Below are positions 26,164 through 35,658 of a stretch of DNA of 64,000 nucleotides, in pieces. The notes beneath the pieces are model-generated. The model was not told the origin of the DNA. It made no database searches and saw only the letters and a program-made list of their open reading frames with translations. Origin of the DNA: Bradyrhizobium sp. 4 (GTDB lineage Bacteria; Pseudomonadota; Alphaproteobacteria; Rhizobiales; Xanthobacteraceae); assembly GCF_023100905.1 (NCBI RefSeq), contig NZ_CP064686.1:3906001-3970000 (forward strand), written 5' to 3'. Positions within the stretch are counted from its first letter, which is position 1. Each line of letters starts with the position of its first letter. The translations under genes were made by a program, and so were the position numbers.

Positions 26164-26762
26164 GCGTGCACCTCGTTGATAATCGCGGCCCAGGTCCTTG
26201 TGTGCAATTCACCAGGGTAGTATTTTGAATGTTCAGACGCCGCTAAGCTCTGAACAATGCGATTGGCCCTGCCATCTTGCCCGGTGGCGGGGCTTCGCGT
26301 TTTAGACGGGTCTGGAAGGTTGTCCAGAACGGCCAGCGCGGCGGCGCATTCTCGCGTTGGGATTGGGCCGGCACCAGTTGGGGAGGCGGTTTTCCTTGCT
26401 GCATTCATCTGCTCCTCGCAAAGCTTGTGTGCGGCGTCACGGGATGACGCGTCGCTGTTGTCGTCGTGAGCGCCGCCAGATCCGCTGTCCGGTGCCATGA
26501 CGCGGTACATCGCCATCGCGGCGCGGACGATCTCGGCCTCAAGCTCGAGGTCGGAGAAGATCGCGGGGCGCTTGGACCCTCGACTATCATCCTGGATCTT
26601 CGATGTAGAGATTTTGAAGACGCCCGTGCGAGCCTGCAAAAGCGCCAGGCGATTCACGCGAATCCCCCTCACTTCAAGATCCAAAAATCCGAGTACGAAG
26701 TGATCGCCTTGGGGCGGTTCTTTCCGCTCCATCAAAGCGGAGACGATACGAAAATCCGCCAT
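26160..26762 (-). CDS. Hypothetical island protein
   Basis: 200 residues, unrecognised. It opens with FRIVSALMERKEPPQGDHFVLGFLDLEVRGIRVNRLALLQA, a strand-rich stretch resembling small domains in phage and integrative-element proteins, then DLELEAEIVRAAMAMYRVM (helical), a low-complexity Asp/Ser/Ala region, and a C-terminal helical part. Its ATG shares one base with the stop of the AlpA-like gene (TAATG), and the next gene overlaps by 4 bp, giving a three-gene operon beside the integrase. Confidence 0.65.
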   Translation of the reverse strand: MADFRIVSALMERKEPPQGDHFVLGFLDLEVRGIRVNRLALLQARTGVFKISTSKIQDDSRGSKRPAIFSDLELEAEIVRAAMAMYRVMAPDSGSGGAHDDNSDASSRDAAHKLCEEQMNAARKTASPTGAGPIPTRECAAALAVLDNLPDPSKTRSPATGQDGRANRIVQSLAASEHSKYYPGELHTRTWAAIINEVHA

Positions 26763-26968
26763 TACGCCACCACCGTGCGTGCATTCCGGGCGGCGACCAG
26801 CGCTTCGACGTGCGCGTCGATCTCAGATTCAAGATAAGCATAACGTCCCGGTCCGACCGGAACACGTTTTGGAAATTTTCCTGCCTTCTCCAGGCGCCAC
26901 AAATGCGGCTTTGAGTACGCGATACCTTTCGAACGAAGGTCATCATGATGAATGAGGCGAGTAGCCAT
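26762..26968 (-). CDS. AlpA-family excisionase-like DNA-binding regulator
   Basis: 68 residues from ATG 26968; the longer frame upstream to 27256 reads as non-coding. The pattern RLIHHDDLRSKGIAYSKPHLWRLEKAGKFPKRV is the MerR-like winged helix of AlpA/prophage regulators, followed by YAYLESEIDAHVEALVAAR. In P4-like elements AlpA controls the integrase or acts as excision factor. Position within 320 bp of the integrase gene, with the same orientation, supports that role. Confidence 0.85.
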   Translation of the reverse strand: MATRLIHHDDLRSKGIAYSKPHLWRLEKAGKFPKRVPVGPGRYAYLESEIDAHVEALVAARNARTVVA

Positions 26969-27285
26969 GTGGCGATCTCCGGTTGCGGGATCGCTGGAGC
27001 CCAAAAATAGGCATGCCAAGGCAAATCCCATGGTTTCCATGAAATCTGCCCGGGCTCCCTGAGGATGTTCCGGCTCGCTTCCATCAATCGGGCGGTGGGC
27101 GCTCACCCCGGAGGGCAAAGGGGGAATCACCCCCGAGCCCGGGATCCAGTCCCGGTGACCGCAGGCTTCCCCAGTCCGAAGACAACTGGGACCCCTCTGC
27201 GGTATTGGCCTTCGCGTTCTCACCGAACGCGCCGAAAACAGGTCGCTACATTGCAAACGAATCTAGTGTGCGCGGCTCTGCCTCG
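26969..27285. other. Intergenic region between integrase and AlpA-like operon
   Basis: About 317 bp. No gene. It should hold the promoter of the leftward AlpA-like operon. A CCCCGGAGGG...GGGGGAATCACCCCC stretch near 27106-27135 can fold but is not a clear terminator. Confidence 0.4.
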
Positions 27286-28602
27286 TCAAGCCCTCACAAG
27301 AAGTCTCACGACGTTGTCCCGACTAGGCCGTACGATCTGACTAAGGCGCACGTGCCAGAGCTCTAACGCCTCGCGCTTCTCCTCGAAATAGTCGTGCAAG
27401 TCATACGTGCCCTTGATGCCGGGTCGGGCATGCGCCAGCACGGCCTCACGGGCTTCTTCGGTCACCCTGAGCCGCGACAACTGGGAGCGCACGGTCCGGC
27501 GGATATCGTGATTTACGAACGGCGGCAACGTGACCACCGTGGGATCTTCGCCCCGATGACGAGCGAGCGCGCGGAGCGTGCGCAACATGCGGCGATCGAG
27601 ACGCTGCTTGATCTTCGAGCCTATCCACGTCGGGCCTTCGCCTTCGCTGGTCGAGAACAGGAAGCGGCCGGTGTGCCGCGGCAGGCTGTCCAATACCGCG
27701 AGGATTTCGGGCGTCAGCGGTACCGCATGAGCGCGCGCCTGCTTCTTGCCGGAGTCCTTGCCCTTCATCCGCTCGGCAGGAATAATCCAGATCTTTTCCC
27801 GCATGTTGAACTCGCTCCATGATGCATCAACGGCTTCGTTGAGGCGCAGAGCGGTCAGGCAGAGCAGCTGATAGGCCGGCCCGACGGGGTAGGGCATTCG
27901 CTTTGCGGCGCGCCATAAGGCGAACAATTCGTCGTTGGTGAGGATCCTCGCCGCCGACCGCGGCATCTCGCCCAGGATATCAGTGGCCCGGATGTTGGCA
28001 CAAGGTGACGCCGACAAACCGAACTCCGGCTGTGCCGTTACCCATCGGAAAAACCGCTTGATCAGGGCGAGCAGGTTTCTGGCACCGACCTTGCCGTCCC
28101 GGCCCTTGGTCTTGATCAGGGTTGTTACGTGTAAGTCAGTCACCTCGGTAATGGCCAAGTCACACCATTTCGGCAGAAGATCCCGGCGGATTTCCCGCTC
28201 GGCGTCCTTGCCCTTGCGCTCGCCGGGCAATTTGTCGCGGATGAAGACCTCGGCCACGGCTCCGAACGTGGTCTGGCGCCTCTGTAGAGCCGCTGTGCGC
28301 GCTCGCTGGGCCTCTTCGACCGGATCGATGCCTTGCCGTACCAGATCGCGCCACAGGCGCGCCCTGTCGCGCGCTTCCGTCAGCGTCATGTCGGCGCATT
28401 TTCCGATCTCCCGGCGGCTGGGACTGTTGGCGCCTGGAAAACGGGTCCTGAGAATGTAGGTTCGGTTCCCGCTATCGGTGACCCGCACACCAAATCCCGG
28501 CACGAGCGCGTCCATGACCTGGTAGCGCTGGCCGGCCGCCGCAGGTTTGAGTCCGCTGACCTTGGTGGCCGTCAGCATTACGCGGTGATCAGTCTTTGGC
28601 AT
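27286..28602 (-). CDS. P4-type tyrosine recombinase/integrase
   Basis: 438 residues from ATG 28602; the upstream start at 28677 adds 25 residues unlike the family. The N-terminal DUF4102-type arm-binding domain is visible (LTATKVSGLKPAAAGQRYQV-MDALVPGFGVRV), as is the core-binding region (FGAVAEVFIRDKL). The catalytic domain has R in TALRLNEAVD, HDIRRT, H in AVLAHARPG, and the nucleophile Tyr in TYDLHDYFEEK. It would recombine the 46-bp tRNA-Asn repeat. The gene ends 151 bp from attR and points into the island, the usual P4 layout. Looks intact. Confidence 0.93.
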   Translation of the reverse strand: MPKTDHRVMLTATKVSGLKPAAAGQRYQVMDALVPGFGVRVTDSGNRTYILRTRFPGANSPSRREIGKCADMTLTEARDRARLWRDLVRQGIDPVEEAQRARTAALQRRQTTFGAVAEVFIRDKLPGERKGKDAEREIRRDLLPKWCDLAITEVTDLHVTTLIKTKGRDGKVGARNLLALIKRFFRWVTAQPEFGLSASPCANIRATDILGEMPRSAARILTNDELFALWRAAKRMPYPVGPAYQLLCLTALRLNEAVDASWSEFNMREKIWIIPAERMKGKDSGKKQARAHAVPLTPEILAVLDSLPRHTGRFLFSTSEGEGPTWIGSKIKQRLDRRMLRTLRALARHRGEDPTVVTLPPFVNHDIRRTVRSQLSRLRVTEEAREAVLAHARPGIKGTYDLHDYFEEKREALELWHVRLSQIVRPSRDNVVRLLVRA

Positions 28603-28752
28603 CCGGGGCCTCTTGGGAGCCACAAGAACGCGTAATGCGGTGTGAAGCCACGAAAGGCAGTGTTTGGTTCGGATCAAAGAAAGTCAATGAAATTGGGCAC
28701 TTGCCGAGCAAATGAGAGGCGGCGAAATGGTATGAAAAGATTGGTCAATCAT

Positions 28753-28798
28753 CTGTTAATCGGATGGTCGCTGGTTCGAATCCAGCCCGGGGAGCCAA
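28753..28798 (+). repeat. attR: right copy of 46-bp direct repeat
   Basis: Identical over 46 bases to the 3' part of tRNA-Asn at 3618-3663. The 5' half of the tRNA is absent here, so this is not a gene but the duplicated attachment core that closes the island. Confidence 0.95.
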
Positions 28799-28973
28799 AT
28801 TCAGCTTCATCTTCAATAGCTTGCGTCAAGACTCTGATCTGGCGTGCGATCTCGTTGCGGCAAATTCTCAATTAGATGTGTACCGTGGCGAGCTCGTGTT
28901 CTCCGCGGCGACGCCAAAACGACTCAATTGAAATCGAGCTTCCAGGCGCCGGTCCTTTACGGAGCTGATTCCC

Positions 28974-29153
28974 ATGCGAGACATCCAGGTCGACCGTTCC
29001 CCGCTGGCTCCCTCCATTCTGCCGGCGGACATCCCCGAACTCAGCGACGACGAATGCCTCGCCTGTCTGGCGCGCGCGGTCGAGACCCACGATTCGGCAC
29101 GGCTGGATGAAGTCGCCGCATTGATCGGCCGCCTCGCCGTCACGATCGAATAG
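28974..29153 (+). CDS. Small hypothetical protein (59 aa)
   Basis: ATG 28974 preceded by GGAG (8-9 bases upstream), 59 residues: an N-terminal proline-containing stretch, then an acidic helical part (IPELSDDECLACLARAV, SARLDEVAALIGRL). Codon use fits the neighbours. No known domain; the size and two close cysteines (ECLAC) are notable. First gene outside the island, 138 bp upstream of the pcm-like start. Confidence 0.55.
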   Translation: MRDIQVDRSPLAPSILPADIPELSDDECLACLARAVETHDSARLDEVAALIGRLAVTIE

Positions 29154-29291
29154 GCCGGCTCACCCTGGACGTTGCGAGTTGCGGAAAGGCCCGGTTCGCT
29201 GGGCCAAAGCCATGTTGCGTTTTTGCAGGGCCTGCTCCAAAGATGCCGCCAACTTTCGTCCGCGGCATCGTCCGCCTTGCAGGGTCCGCAA

Positions 29292-29954
29292 ATGTCCGTT
29301 TTCTCGACGGCGCGCCTAAAAATGGTCGATGGCCAGGTGCGCACCAGTGACGTCACCGACCGTCGTGTTCTCGACGCCATGCTCACGGTTCCGCGCGAGG
29401 CCTTTGTGCCGGCCAGCCGGCAGGCAGTGGCGTATCTCGACCTCGATCTCGACGTCAGCGAGGGCGGCGTCAAGCGGTTCCTGATCAAGCCGCAGCTGAC
29501 CGGCAAGCTGCTCCAGGCTGCCGAGATGGGCGAGGACGACAACGTGCTGGTCGTCGGCTGCGCCACCGGTTATCTCGCTGCGCTGGCCGCCAAGCTCGCA
29601 CGCCAGGTCACCGCGACGGAATGCGATTCGGCGCTGGCCAAGAAGGCCAATGACGCCTTCGCCGCCCTCGGGCTTGCCAACGTGGCCTGCAAGGCCGCGG
29701 CCTGCACCGAGGGTGATACTGCTGCTGCTCCCTATGATGTGATCGTCCTCAACGGCGCCACCGAGGTGACGCCGGCAGGGCTGCTCGGGCAGCTCAAGGA
29801 GGGTGGGCGCCTGTTGGGGGTTTCGGCCGAATCCAGGCCGCCGCGCGCCATGATCGTGACCCATACCCACGGCGAATTCGGCCATCGGGCGCTGTTCGAT
29901 GCCGCGGCCCCGGTCCTTCCCGGGCTGGAACGGGCCGCCGCCTTCGTATTCTGA
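29292..29954 (+). CDS. pcm: Protein-L-isoaspartate O-methyltransferase family
   Basis: 220 residues from ATG 29292; the frame opens earlier at 29172 but lacks coding character there. Family features: MVDGQVRTSDVTDRRVLDAM, LIKPQLTGKLLQAAEM, the SAM-binding NVLVVGCATGYLAALAA (GxGxG-type loop with GCATGY), ATECDSAL, and YDVIVLNGATE. The enzyme methylates isoaspartyl residues in aged proteins for repair. This alphaproteobacterial subgroup has Val-Gly-Cys in the SAM loop, so activity may differ from E. coli Pcm. It lies upstream of tolC, a common order in Bradyrhizobium. Confidence 0.85.
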   Translation: MSVFSTARLKMVDGQVRTSDVTDRRVLDAMLTVPREAFVPASRQAVAYLDLDLDVSEGGVKRFLIKPQLTGKLLQAAEMGEDDNVLVVGCATGYLAALAAKLARQVTATECDSALAKKANDAFAALGLANVACKAAACTEGDTAAAPYDVIVLNGATEVTPAGLLGQLKEGGRLLGVSAESRPPRAMIVTHTHGEFGHRALFDAAAPVLPGLERAAAFVF

Positions 29955-30168
29955 CGGCCCGATAGCGGCTTTAGCCCGTTAAAATCCCGTTCTGAATCAG
30001 AAGTGTGGCCGGGATGCTGCACGTGAAGAGTTTCCACTGAGAACCACCCTCAGGTAGTTCCGTCGCGCTTGACCGCGTCCTATGTTGCGGCGGGGCAACG
30101 ACTCCACTCGTAGACGGTAACCCAGCTCGCGGGCACGAGCCGGGCGTTAGAATGAACGGAATTTTTGG

Positions 30169-31560
30169 ATGCATGGGGTGAAGCTCTTCACCGGAGCAGC
30201 GGTTTCGGTCCTGCTGCTGGCGCTTGTCGCGCCGACGCCTGCCTTGGCGGATACGATCGAGGCTGCGCTGGTGCGCGCCTATCAGAACAATCCGCAGCTT
30301 AACGCGCAGCGCGCCCAGGTGCGCTCGACTGACGAAAACGTGCCACAGGCGCTGTCGGGCTATCGCCCCAAGGTCGGAGTCAACCTCAGCACCGGCTATC
30401 AATATCAGGACATTCAGCAGCAGCAGAAGGGTCTGCCGATCCATAGCGACCCGCCCCTTCAGCCCAATAGCGCCAGCCTGACCATCAACCAGACGCTCTA
30501 CAACGGCAATCAGACCGCCAACAGGACGCGCGCGGCGGAGAGCCAGGTCTCGGGATCCCGCGAGGCGTTGCGCGTGCTCGAGCAGACGGTCCTGTTGCAG
30601 GCTGCCACCAGCTACATGGATTATCTTCGTGACTCCGCCACCCTCGAAGTTCAGCGCAGCAACGTGCGCGTGCTCGAACAGACGCTCAAGCAGACCCGCG
30701 ATCGCTTCAATGTCGGCGAAGTGACGCGCACGGACGTGGCGCAATCCGAAGCGCAGCTCGCGGCCGGCAGGACCCAGGCACTGACTGCCGAATCGAATCT
30801 CACGACGACGCGCGCGAATTTCCGCCGCATCATCGGCAATGAGCCGACGAACCTTGCGCCGGGCTCGCCCGTCGATCGTTTCCTGCCCGGGACGCTCGCC
30901 TCCGCCGTCGGTCTCAGCCTGGTGGAGAACCCCAACGTCACGGCCTCGATGTTCGGCATCGATGTCAATTATCTTCAGGTCAAGATCAACGAAGGCGCGC
31001 TGCTGCCGACCCTCACGGTTCAGGCTGGCATCACCCAGTCGTACCAGCAGACCCTGACGGTCTTCCGAACGACGACCGCTTCCGCCATCGCGACCGCCTC
31101 CGTGCCGATCTATCAGGGCGGCGCTGAATATGCGCTCATCCGCCAATCGAAAGAGAACCTGGCGCAGCAGCGCCTGAATCTCGAAACCACCCGCGACCAG
31201 ACCCGTGCCAACGTCGTGCAGGCCTGGGGGCAGTTGGAAGCCGGCAAGGCGCAGGTACAATCTGCGCAGGCGCAGGTCACGGCTTCCGAGATCGCGCTGA
31301 ACGGCGTGCGCGAAGAAGCCAAGGCTGGCCAGCGTACCACGCTGGACGTGCTCAACGCGCAGCAGGCGCTGGTGAACGCACGCGTTGCGCTCGTCACTGC
31401 CCAGCATGACCGCGTGGTGGCGTCCTATTCGGTGCTCAATGCGGTCGGCCGTCTCGCGCCGCAAGTCCTCGGCCTCAACACCACGGTCTACGATCCCAGC
31501 GTTCACTACCAACAGGTTCGCGACAGCTGGGCCGGCGTGCGCACGCCTGACGGACGCTAG
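30169..31560 (+). CDS. tolC: TolC-family outer-membrane efflux/secretion protein
   Basis: 463 residues with a Sec signal peptide (cleavage near ALAD, residue 24), opening TIEAALVRAYQNNPQLNAQRAQ. The two internally repeated coiled-coil halves of TolC are visible: LRVLEQTVLLQAATSYMDYLRD and QSKENLAQQRLNLETTRDQTRANVVQAW. GQRTTLDVLNAQQALVNARVALVTAQHDRVVASYSVL is the characteristic C-terminal signature. TolC trimers form the outer-membrane channel for RND pumps and type I secretion. A GC-rich hairpin follows. Confidence 0.95.
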   Translation: MHGVKLFTGAAVSVLLLALVAPTPALADTIEAALVRAYQNNPQLNAQRAQVRSTDENVPQALSGYRPKVGVNLSTGYQYQDIQQQQKGLPIHSDPPLQPNSASLTINQTLYNGNQTANRTRAAESQVSGSREALRVLEQTVLLQAATSYMDYLRDSATLEVQRSNVRVLEQTLKQTRDRFNVGEVTRTDVAQSEAQLAAGRTQALTAESNLTTTRANFRRIIGNEPTNLAPGSPVDRFLPGTLASAVGLSLVENPNVTASMFGIDVNYLQVKINEGALLPTLTVQAGITQSYQQTLTVFRTTTASAIATASVPIYQGGAEYALIRQSKENLAQQRLNLETTRDQTRANVVQAWGQLEAGKAQVQSAQAQVTASEIALNGVREEAKAGQRTTLDVLNAQQALVNARVALVTAQHDRVVASYSVLNAVGRLAPQVLGLNTTVYDPSVHYQQVRDSWAGVRTPDGR

Positions 31561-31574
31561 AGTCCCGTAATCGT

Positions 31575-31608
31575 CCGGTCGGCCTCGCGAATAGTCGAAG
31601 CCGACCGG
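31575..31608 (+). terminator. Hairpin downstream of tolC
   Basis: The arms CCGGTCGGC (31575-31583) and GCCGACCGG (31600-31608) pair perfectly. They are followed by TGCTTTGCTT, only a weak T-run. Probably the tolC terminator or a 3'-end stabiliser. Confidence 0.55.
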
Positions 31609-31865
31609 TGCTTTGCTTGCAATCAGCAAAATCCCTGACATAGCCTTGCCAAGAAGATGCGGGCCGATTCGCTCTGCATCCGATGCCGTGTGCGTAAAGC
31701 ATGAGTGCCGAGGGCAGGGGCGCACCGCTGCACGTTGAGCCGTCATCTGGGGACAAGTCGGGCTGCCGTGACGAAAATGTCGGGCCACCCATCCGGAACC
31801 GGCCAATCCTGTCGTGCTTGGTGTAAAACAACGCATGCGAGGGCGTTGATGATGTGGAGTCGGAG

Positions 31866-32639
31866 ATGACGCAGCCTGCAAAGGTCACAGAACCCTCGAT
31901 GGAGGAGATTCTGGCCTCGATCCGGCGCATCATTGCCGACGATGAGGCCAAGCCGCCGCCGGCGGATGCTGCCAAGCCCGAGAAAGCTGCCGCCCCCGCC
32001 GCGCCACCGAAGCCGCAGGTGATCAACGATATTCCGCCATCCAAGGTCGCGCCGCCCAAAGCAGCCGCCGAGAAGCCCGCACCGGCTCCGGCTGCAAAGC
32101 CGGCAGCGCCGCCAGCCCCGGCACCCGAGGCGGATGCATCCAACAATCAGGACGATATCGACGCACTGCTAGCGGGCCTCGACACGGCCACCGCTGCGCC
32201 GGAAATCCGTGCTCCCGAGCCGGAGCCCGAACCTGAGCCCGACGTGCTGGAATTGACCGACGATATGGCGCTGGCGATGGAGCCAACGCCGTCTCCGCCG
32301 CCGCCGAGCTTCCGCAAGGTCGAGCCGCGCGACGATCTCGAATTCGCCGAATCGCCGCCGCCGCGCCCGACGCCGGCATCCTATGCGCCGGTGGACTTCG
32401 ATGCGCCGCCACTGCCGCCCCAACAGCCGATCCTGGCGCAATCGACGGTCTCCGCGGTCGAATCCGCCTTCAATTCCCTGGCCCACACGGTGCTCAGCAG
32501 CAATGCGCGAACGCTGGAGGATCTGGTCAAGGAGATGCTGCGTCCAATGCTGAAATCCTGGCTGGACGACAATTTGCCGGGCCTCGTTGAACGCATCGTG
32601 AAGGCGGAAATCGAGCGGGTATCGCGCGGCGGCAGGTAG
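31866..32639 (+). CDS. popZ: PopZ-like cell-pole-organizing protein (DUF2497)
   Basis: 257 residues from ATG 31866. Conserved N-terminal MEEILASIRRIIADDE helix, a long Pro/Ala/Glu-rich disordered middle (~30-195), and the conserved C-terminal region LEDLVKEMLRPMLKSWLDDNLPGLVERIVKAEIERV. This N-helix/linker/C-helix layout defines PopZ, the alphaproteobacterial polar scaffold that anchors ParB-chromosome origins and polarity factors by self-assembly. It stands between tolC and valS. Confidence 0.9.
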   Translation: MTQPAKVTEPSMEEILASIRRIIADDEAKPPPADAAKPEKAAAPAAPPKPQVINDIPPSKVAPPKAAAEKPAPAPAAKPAAPPAPAPEADASNNQDDIDALLAGLDTATAAPEIRAPEPEPEPEPDVLELTDDMALAMEPTPSPPPPSFRKVEPRDDLEFAESPPPRPTPASYAPVDFDAPPLPPQQPILAQSTVSAVESAFNSLAHTVLSSNARTLEDLVKEMLRPMLKSWLDDNLPGLVERIVKAEIERVSRGGR

Positions 32640-32779
32640 ATCGGGCCGCAGAGCCCTCAAAAACCCTGCTTGTGCGATATATTTTGTCCCCTGACCGGAC
32701 CGGAAAGCCCTGTTGCCGCCTGGCTTTCCGTTGACTTGTCCGTTGACTTGGACCCCGTGCGCGGCTTTCTAACAGCGCC

Positions 32780-35656
32780 ATGATCGAGAAAAATTACCAA
32801 CCCGCCGATATAGAAGCCCGCATGTCCGTCGTGTGGGAGGACAGCCTTGCCTTCAAGGCCGGCCGCCCGGACCGTCGCGACGCAGTGCCCTTTACCATCG
32901 TGATCCCGCCGCCGAACGTGACGGGCTCGCTCCACATGGGCCACGCCCTCAACAACACGCTCCAGGACATCCTGTGCCGGTTCGAGCGCATGCGCGGCCG
33001 CGACGTGCTGTGGCAGCCCGGCACCGACCATGCCGGCATCGCCACCCAGATGGTGGTGGAGCGGCAGCTGATGGAGCGCCAGCAGCCCAGCCGTCGCGAG
33101 ATGGGCCGCGAGAAGTTTCTGGAACGGGTCTGGCAGTGGAAGGCCGAGAGCGGCGACACCATCATCAACCAGCTCAAGCGGCTCGGCGCCTCCTGCGACT
33201 GGTCGCGCGAACGCTTCACCATGGACGAGGGCCTGTCCAAGGCCGTGGTCAAGGTCTTCGTCGAGCTGCACCGCGACGGCCTGATCTACAAGGACAAGCG
33301 GCTGGTGAACTGGGACACCAAGTTGCTCACCGCGATCTCCGATCTCGAAGTGCAGCAGGCCGAGGTCAAGGGCAGCCTCTGGTACCTGCGCTATCCGATC
33401 GAGGGCAAGACTTTCAGCCCCGAGGATCCCTCGAGCTTCATCGTCGTTGCCACCACGCGCCCGGAGACCATGCTCGGCGATACCGGCGTCGCCGTGCATC
33501 CCGATGACGAGCGCTATCAGAAGCTGGTCGGCAAGAACGTGATTCTGCCGCTGGTCGGCCGCAAGATCCGGATCGTCGCCGACGATTATTCCGATCCGGA
33601 GAAGGGCTCGGGCGCGGTCAAGGTGACACCGGCGCACGACTTCAACGACTTCGAGGTCGGCAATCGCCATGGCCTCGCCCGGATCAGCGTCATCGACAAG
33701 GAGGGTTGCCTCGATCTCCTCGACAACGAAGATTATCTGCGCGACCTGCCGGCAGGTGCCGCGCAGTTCGCCGAGGAGTTCAACAAGCTCGATCGCTTTG
33801 CAGCGCGCAAGCGCATCGTCGAGCGGCTGGAATCGTTCGGCTTCGTCGAGCGGATCGAGCCCCATACCCACATGGTGCCGCATGGCGACCGCTCCGGCAC
33901 GGTGATCGAGCCCTATCTTACCGACCAATGGTATGTCGACGCCAAGACGCTGGCGAAGCCGGCGATGGCCGCCGTGCGTTCGGGCGAAACCACCTTCGTG
34001 CCGAAGAATTGGGAAAAAACCTATTTCGAGTGGATGGAGAACATCCAGCCCTGGTGCATCTCGCGCCAGCTCTGGTGGGGCCACCAGATTCCAGCCTGGT
34101 ACGGTCCCGACGGCAAGGTGTTCGTCGCCGAGACCGAGGAGGAGGCCGTCAGCCACGCCCTCGGCTATTACGTCGAGCAGGAGGTCATCACGGTCGAGCA
34201 GGGCCGCGAGATGGCGCTCGACCGCAACAAGCGTGACGGCTTCATCACGCGCGACGAGGACGTGCTCGACACCTGGTTCTCCTCGGCGCTGTGGCCGTTC
34301 TCGACCCTCGGCTGGCCCGCGGACGCGCCGGAAGTGCAGCGCTACTACCCGACCAATGCGCTGGTGACCGGATTCGACATCATCTTCTTCTGGGTCGCCC
34401 GCATGATGATGATGGGCCTTCACTTCATGAAGGAGGTGCCGTTCTCGACGATCTACATCCACGCCCTCGTCCGCGACGAGAAGGGCGCCAAGATGTCGAA
34501 GTCGAAGGGCAACGTCATCGATCCGCTCAGCCTGATCGACCAATATGGCGCCGATGCGCTGCGCTTCACGCTGGCTGCGATGGCCGCGCAGGGCCGCGAC
34601 ATCAAGCTTGCCACCAGCCGTGTCGAGGGCTACCGCAATTTCGCGACCAAGCTCTGGAATGCGTCGCGCTTTGCAGAGATGAACCACTGCGCCGTGCCCG
34701 AGGGCTTCGAGCCGGCGAAGGTCAAGGAGACGCTGAACCGCTGGATCGCGCATGAGAGCGCACACACCACGCGTGAGGTGACCGAGGCGATCGAGGCCTA
34801 CCGCTTCAACGACGCCGCCGGCAGCATCTACCGCTTCGTCTGGAACGTCTATTGCGACTGGTATCTCGAGCTCGCAAAACCCGTGCTGCTCGGTCCCGAC
34901 AGCCCTGCCAAGGCGGAAACCCGCGCCATGGTGGCATGGGCGCGCGACGAGATCCTGAAACTGCTGCACCCCTTCATGCCCTTCATCACCGAGGAGCTGT
35001 GGGAGGTGACGGCCAAGCGCGACGGTCTGCTCGCGCTGGCACCGTGGCCGCTGAAGCCGGCCGGGCCGACGCCGGAGCAGCTTGCGATGCTCGCAGCGAC
35101 GACGGGGCCGACCGACGCGCTCGTCTCACCGGTTTGGGTGCTGCCGATCTTCGACCATGCCGACTTCACCGATCCCGCGGCCGAGGCCGAGATCGGCTGG
35201 GTGATCGACCTCGTCACGCAGATCCGTTCGGTGCGCGCCGAGATGAACATTCCGCCGGCGACCCTGACGGCGCTGGTGGTCGCAGGCGCCTCGTCCGAGA
35301 CGAAGGAGCGCGCGCCGCGCTGGAGCGACGTCATCAAGCGCATGGCGCGGCTGTCGGACATCTCCTTCGCCGACCGTGCGCCCGACGGCGCGGTCCAGCT
35401 CCTGGTGCGCGGCGAGGTGGCTGCGCTGCCGCTGAAGGGCGTGATCGACGTCGCCGCCGAGCGCACGCGTCTCGACAAGGAGATCGGGAAGGCCGATTCC
35501 GACATCAAGCGCGCGGAGTCCAAGCTGGCGAACGAGAAATTCGTCGCCAACGCGGCCGAGGAGGTCGTCGAGGAGGAGCGCGAAAAGCGTGAGGCTGCGC
35601 TCGCCCGCAAGGCCAAGCTCCTCGAGGCGCTGGAGCGGCTGAAGCAGGCCTCGTAG
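32780..35656 (+). CDS. valS: Valyl-tRNA synthetase
   Basis: 958 residues, full length. Class I signature HMGH (in GSLHMGHALNN, near residue 53) and KMSKSKGN (near residue 573) are present. The editing CP1 domain includes TTRPETMLGDTGVAVHP and the tRNA-recognition part ends in a C-terminal coiled coil (AAERTRLDKEIGKADSDIKRAE..., ~890-955), typical of bacterial ValS. It charges tRNA-Val and hydrolyses mischarged threonine. Convergent with the DNA glycosylase gene, 2 bp apart. Confidence 0.98.
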   Translation: MIEKNYQPADIEARMSVVWEDSLAFKAGRPDRRDAVPFTIVIPPPNVTGSLHMGHALNNTLQDILCRFERMRGRDVLWQPGTDHAGIATQMVVERQLMERQQPSRREMGREKFLERVWQWKAESGDTIINQLKRLGASCDWSRERFTMDEGLSKAVVKVFVELHRDGLIYKDKRLVNWDTKLLTAISDLEVQQAEVKGSLWYLRYPIEGKTFSPEDPSSFIVVATTRPETMLGDTGVAVHPDDERYQKLVGKNVILPLVGRKIRIVADDYSDPEKGSGAVKVTPAHDFNDFEVGNRHGLARISVIDKEGCLDLLDNEDYLRDLPAGAAQFAEEFNKLDRFAARKRIVERLESFGFVERIEPHTHMVPHGDRSGTVIEPYLTDQWYVDAKTLAKPAMAAVRSGETTFVPKNWEKTYFEWMENIQPWCISRQLWWGHQIPAWYGPDGKVFVAETEEEAVSHALGYYVEQEVITVEQGREMALDRNKRDGFITRDEDVLDTWFSSALWPFSTLGWPADAPEVQRYYPTNALVTGFDIIFFWVARMMMMGLHFMKEVPFSTIYIHALVRDEKGAKMSKSKGNVIDPLSLIDQYGADALRFTLAAMAAQGRDIKLATSRVEGYRNFATKLWNASRFAEMNHCAVPEGFEPAKVKETLNRWIAHESAHTTREVTEAIEAYRFNDAAGSIYRFVWNVYCDWYLELAKPVLLGPDSPAKAETRAMVAWARDEILKLLHPFMPFITEELWEVTAKRDGLLALAPWPLKPAGPTPEQLAMLAATTGPTDALVSPVWVLPIFDHADFTDPAAEAEIGWVIDLVTQIRSVRAEMNIPPATLTALVVAGASSETKERAPRWSDVIKRMARLSDISFADRAPDGAVQLLVRGEVAALPLKGVIDVAAERTRLDKEIGKADSDIKRAESKLANEKFVANAAEEVVEEEREKREAALARKAKLLEALERLKQAS

Positions 35657-35658
35657 GC

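Larger units (their letters stand above)
3618..28798. mobile_element. Genomic island integrated at tRNA-Asn (~25 kb)
   Basis: The island is bounded by a perfect 46-bp direct repeat whose left copy is the 3' part of tRNA-Asn. A P4-type tyrosine integrase sits 151 bp inside the right repeat, facing inward, and an AlpA-like regulator lies next to it. Cargo: decayed gene fragments, two IS110 transposases, and the divergent protease/MoxR/nuclease/wall-hydrolase cluster. No conjugation, replication or phage structural genes are recognisable, so it is an integrative element probably mobilised in trans or now immobile. Confidence 0.92.
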
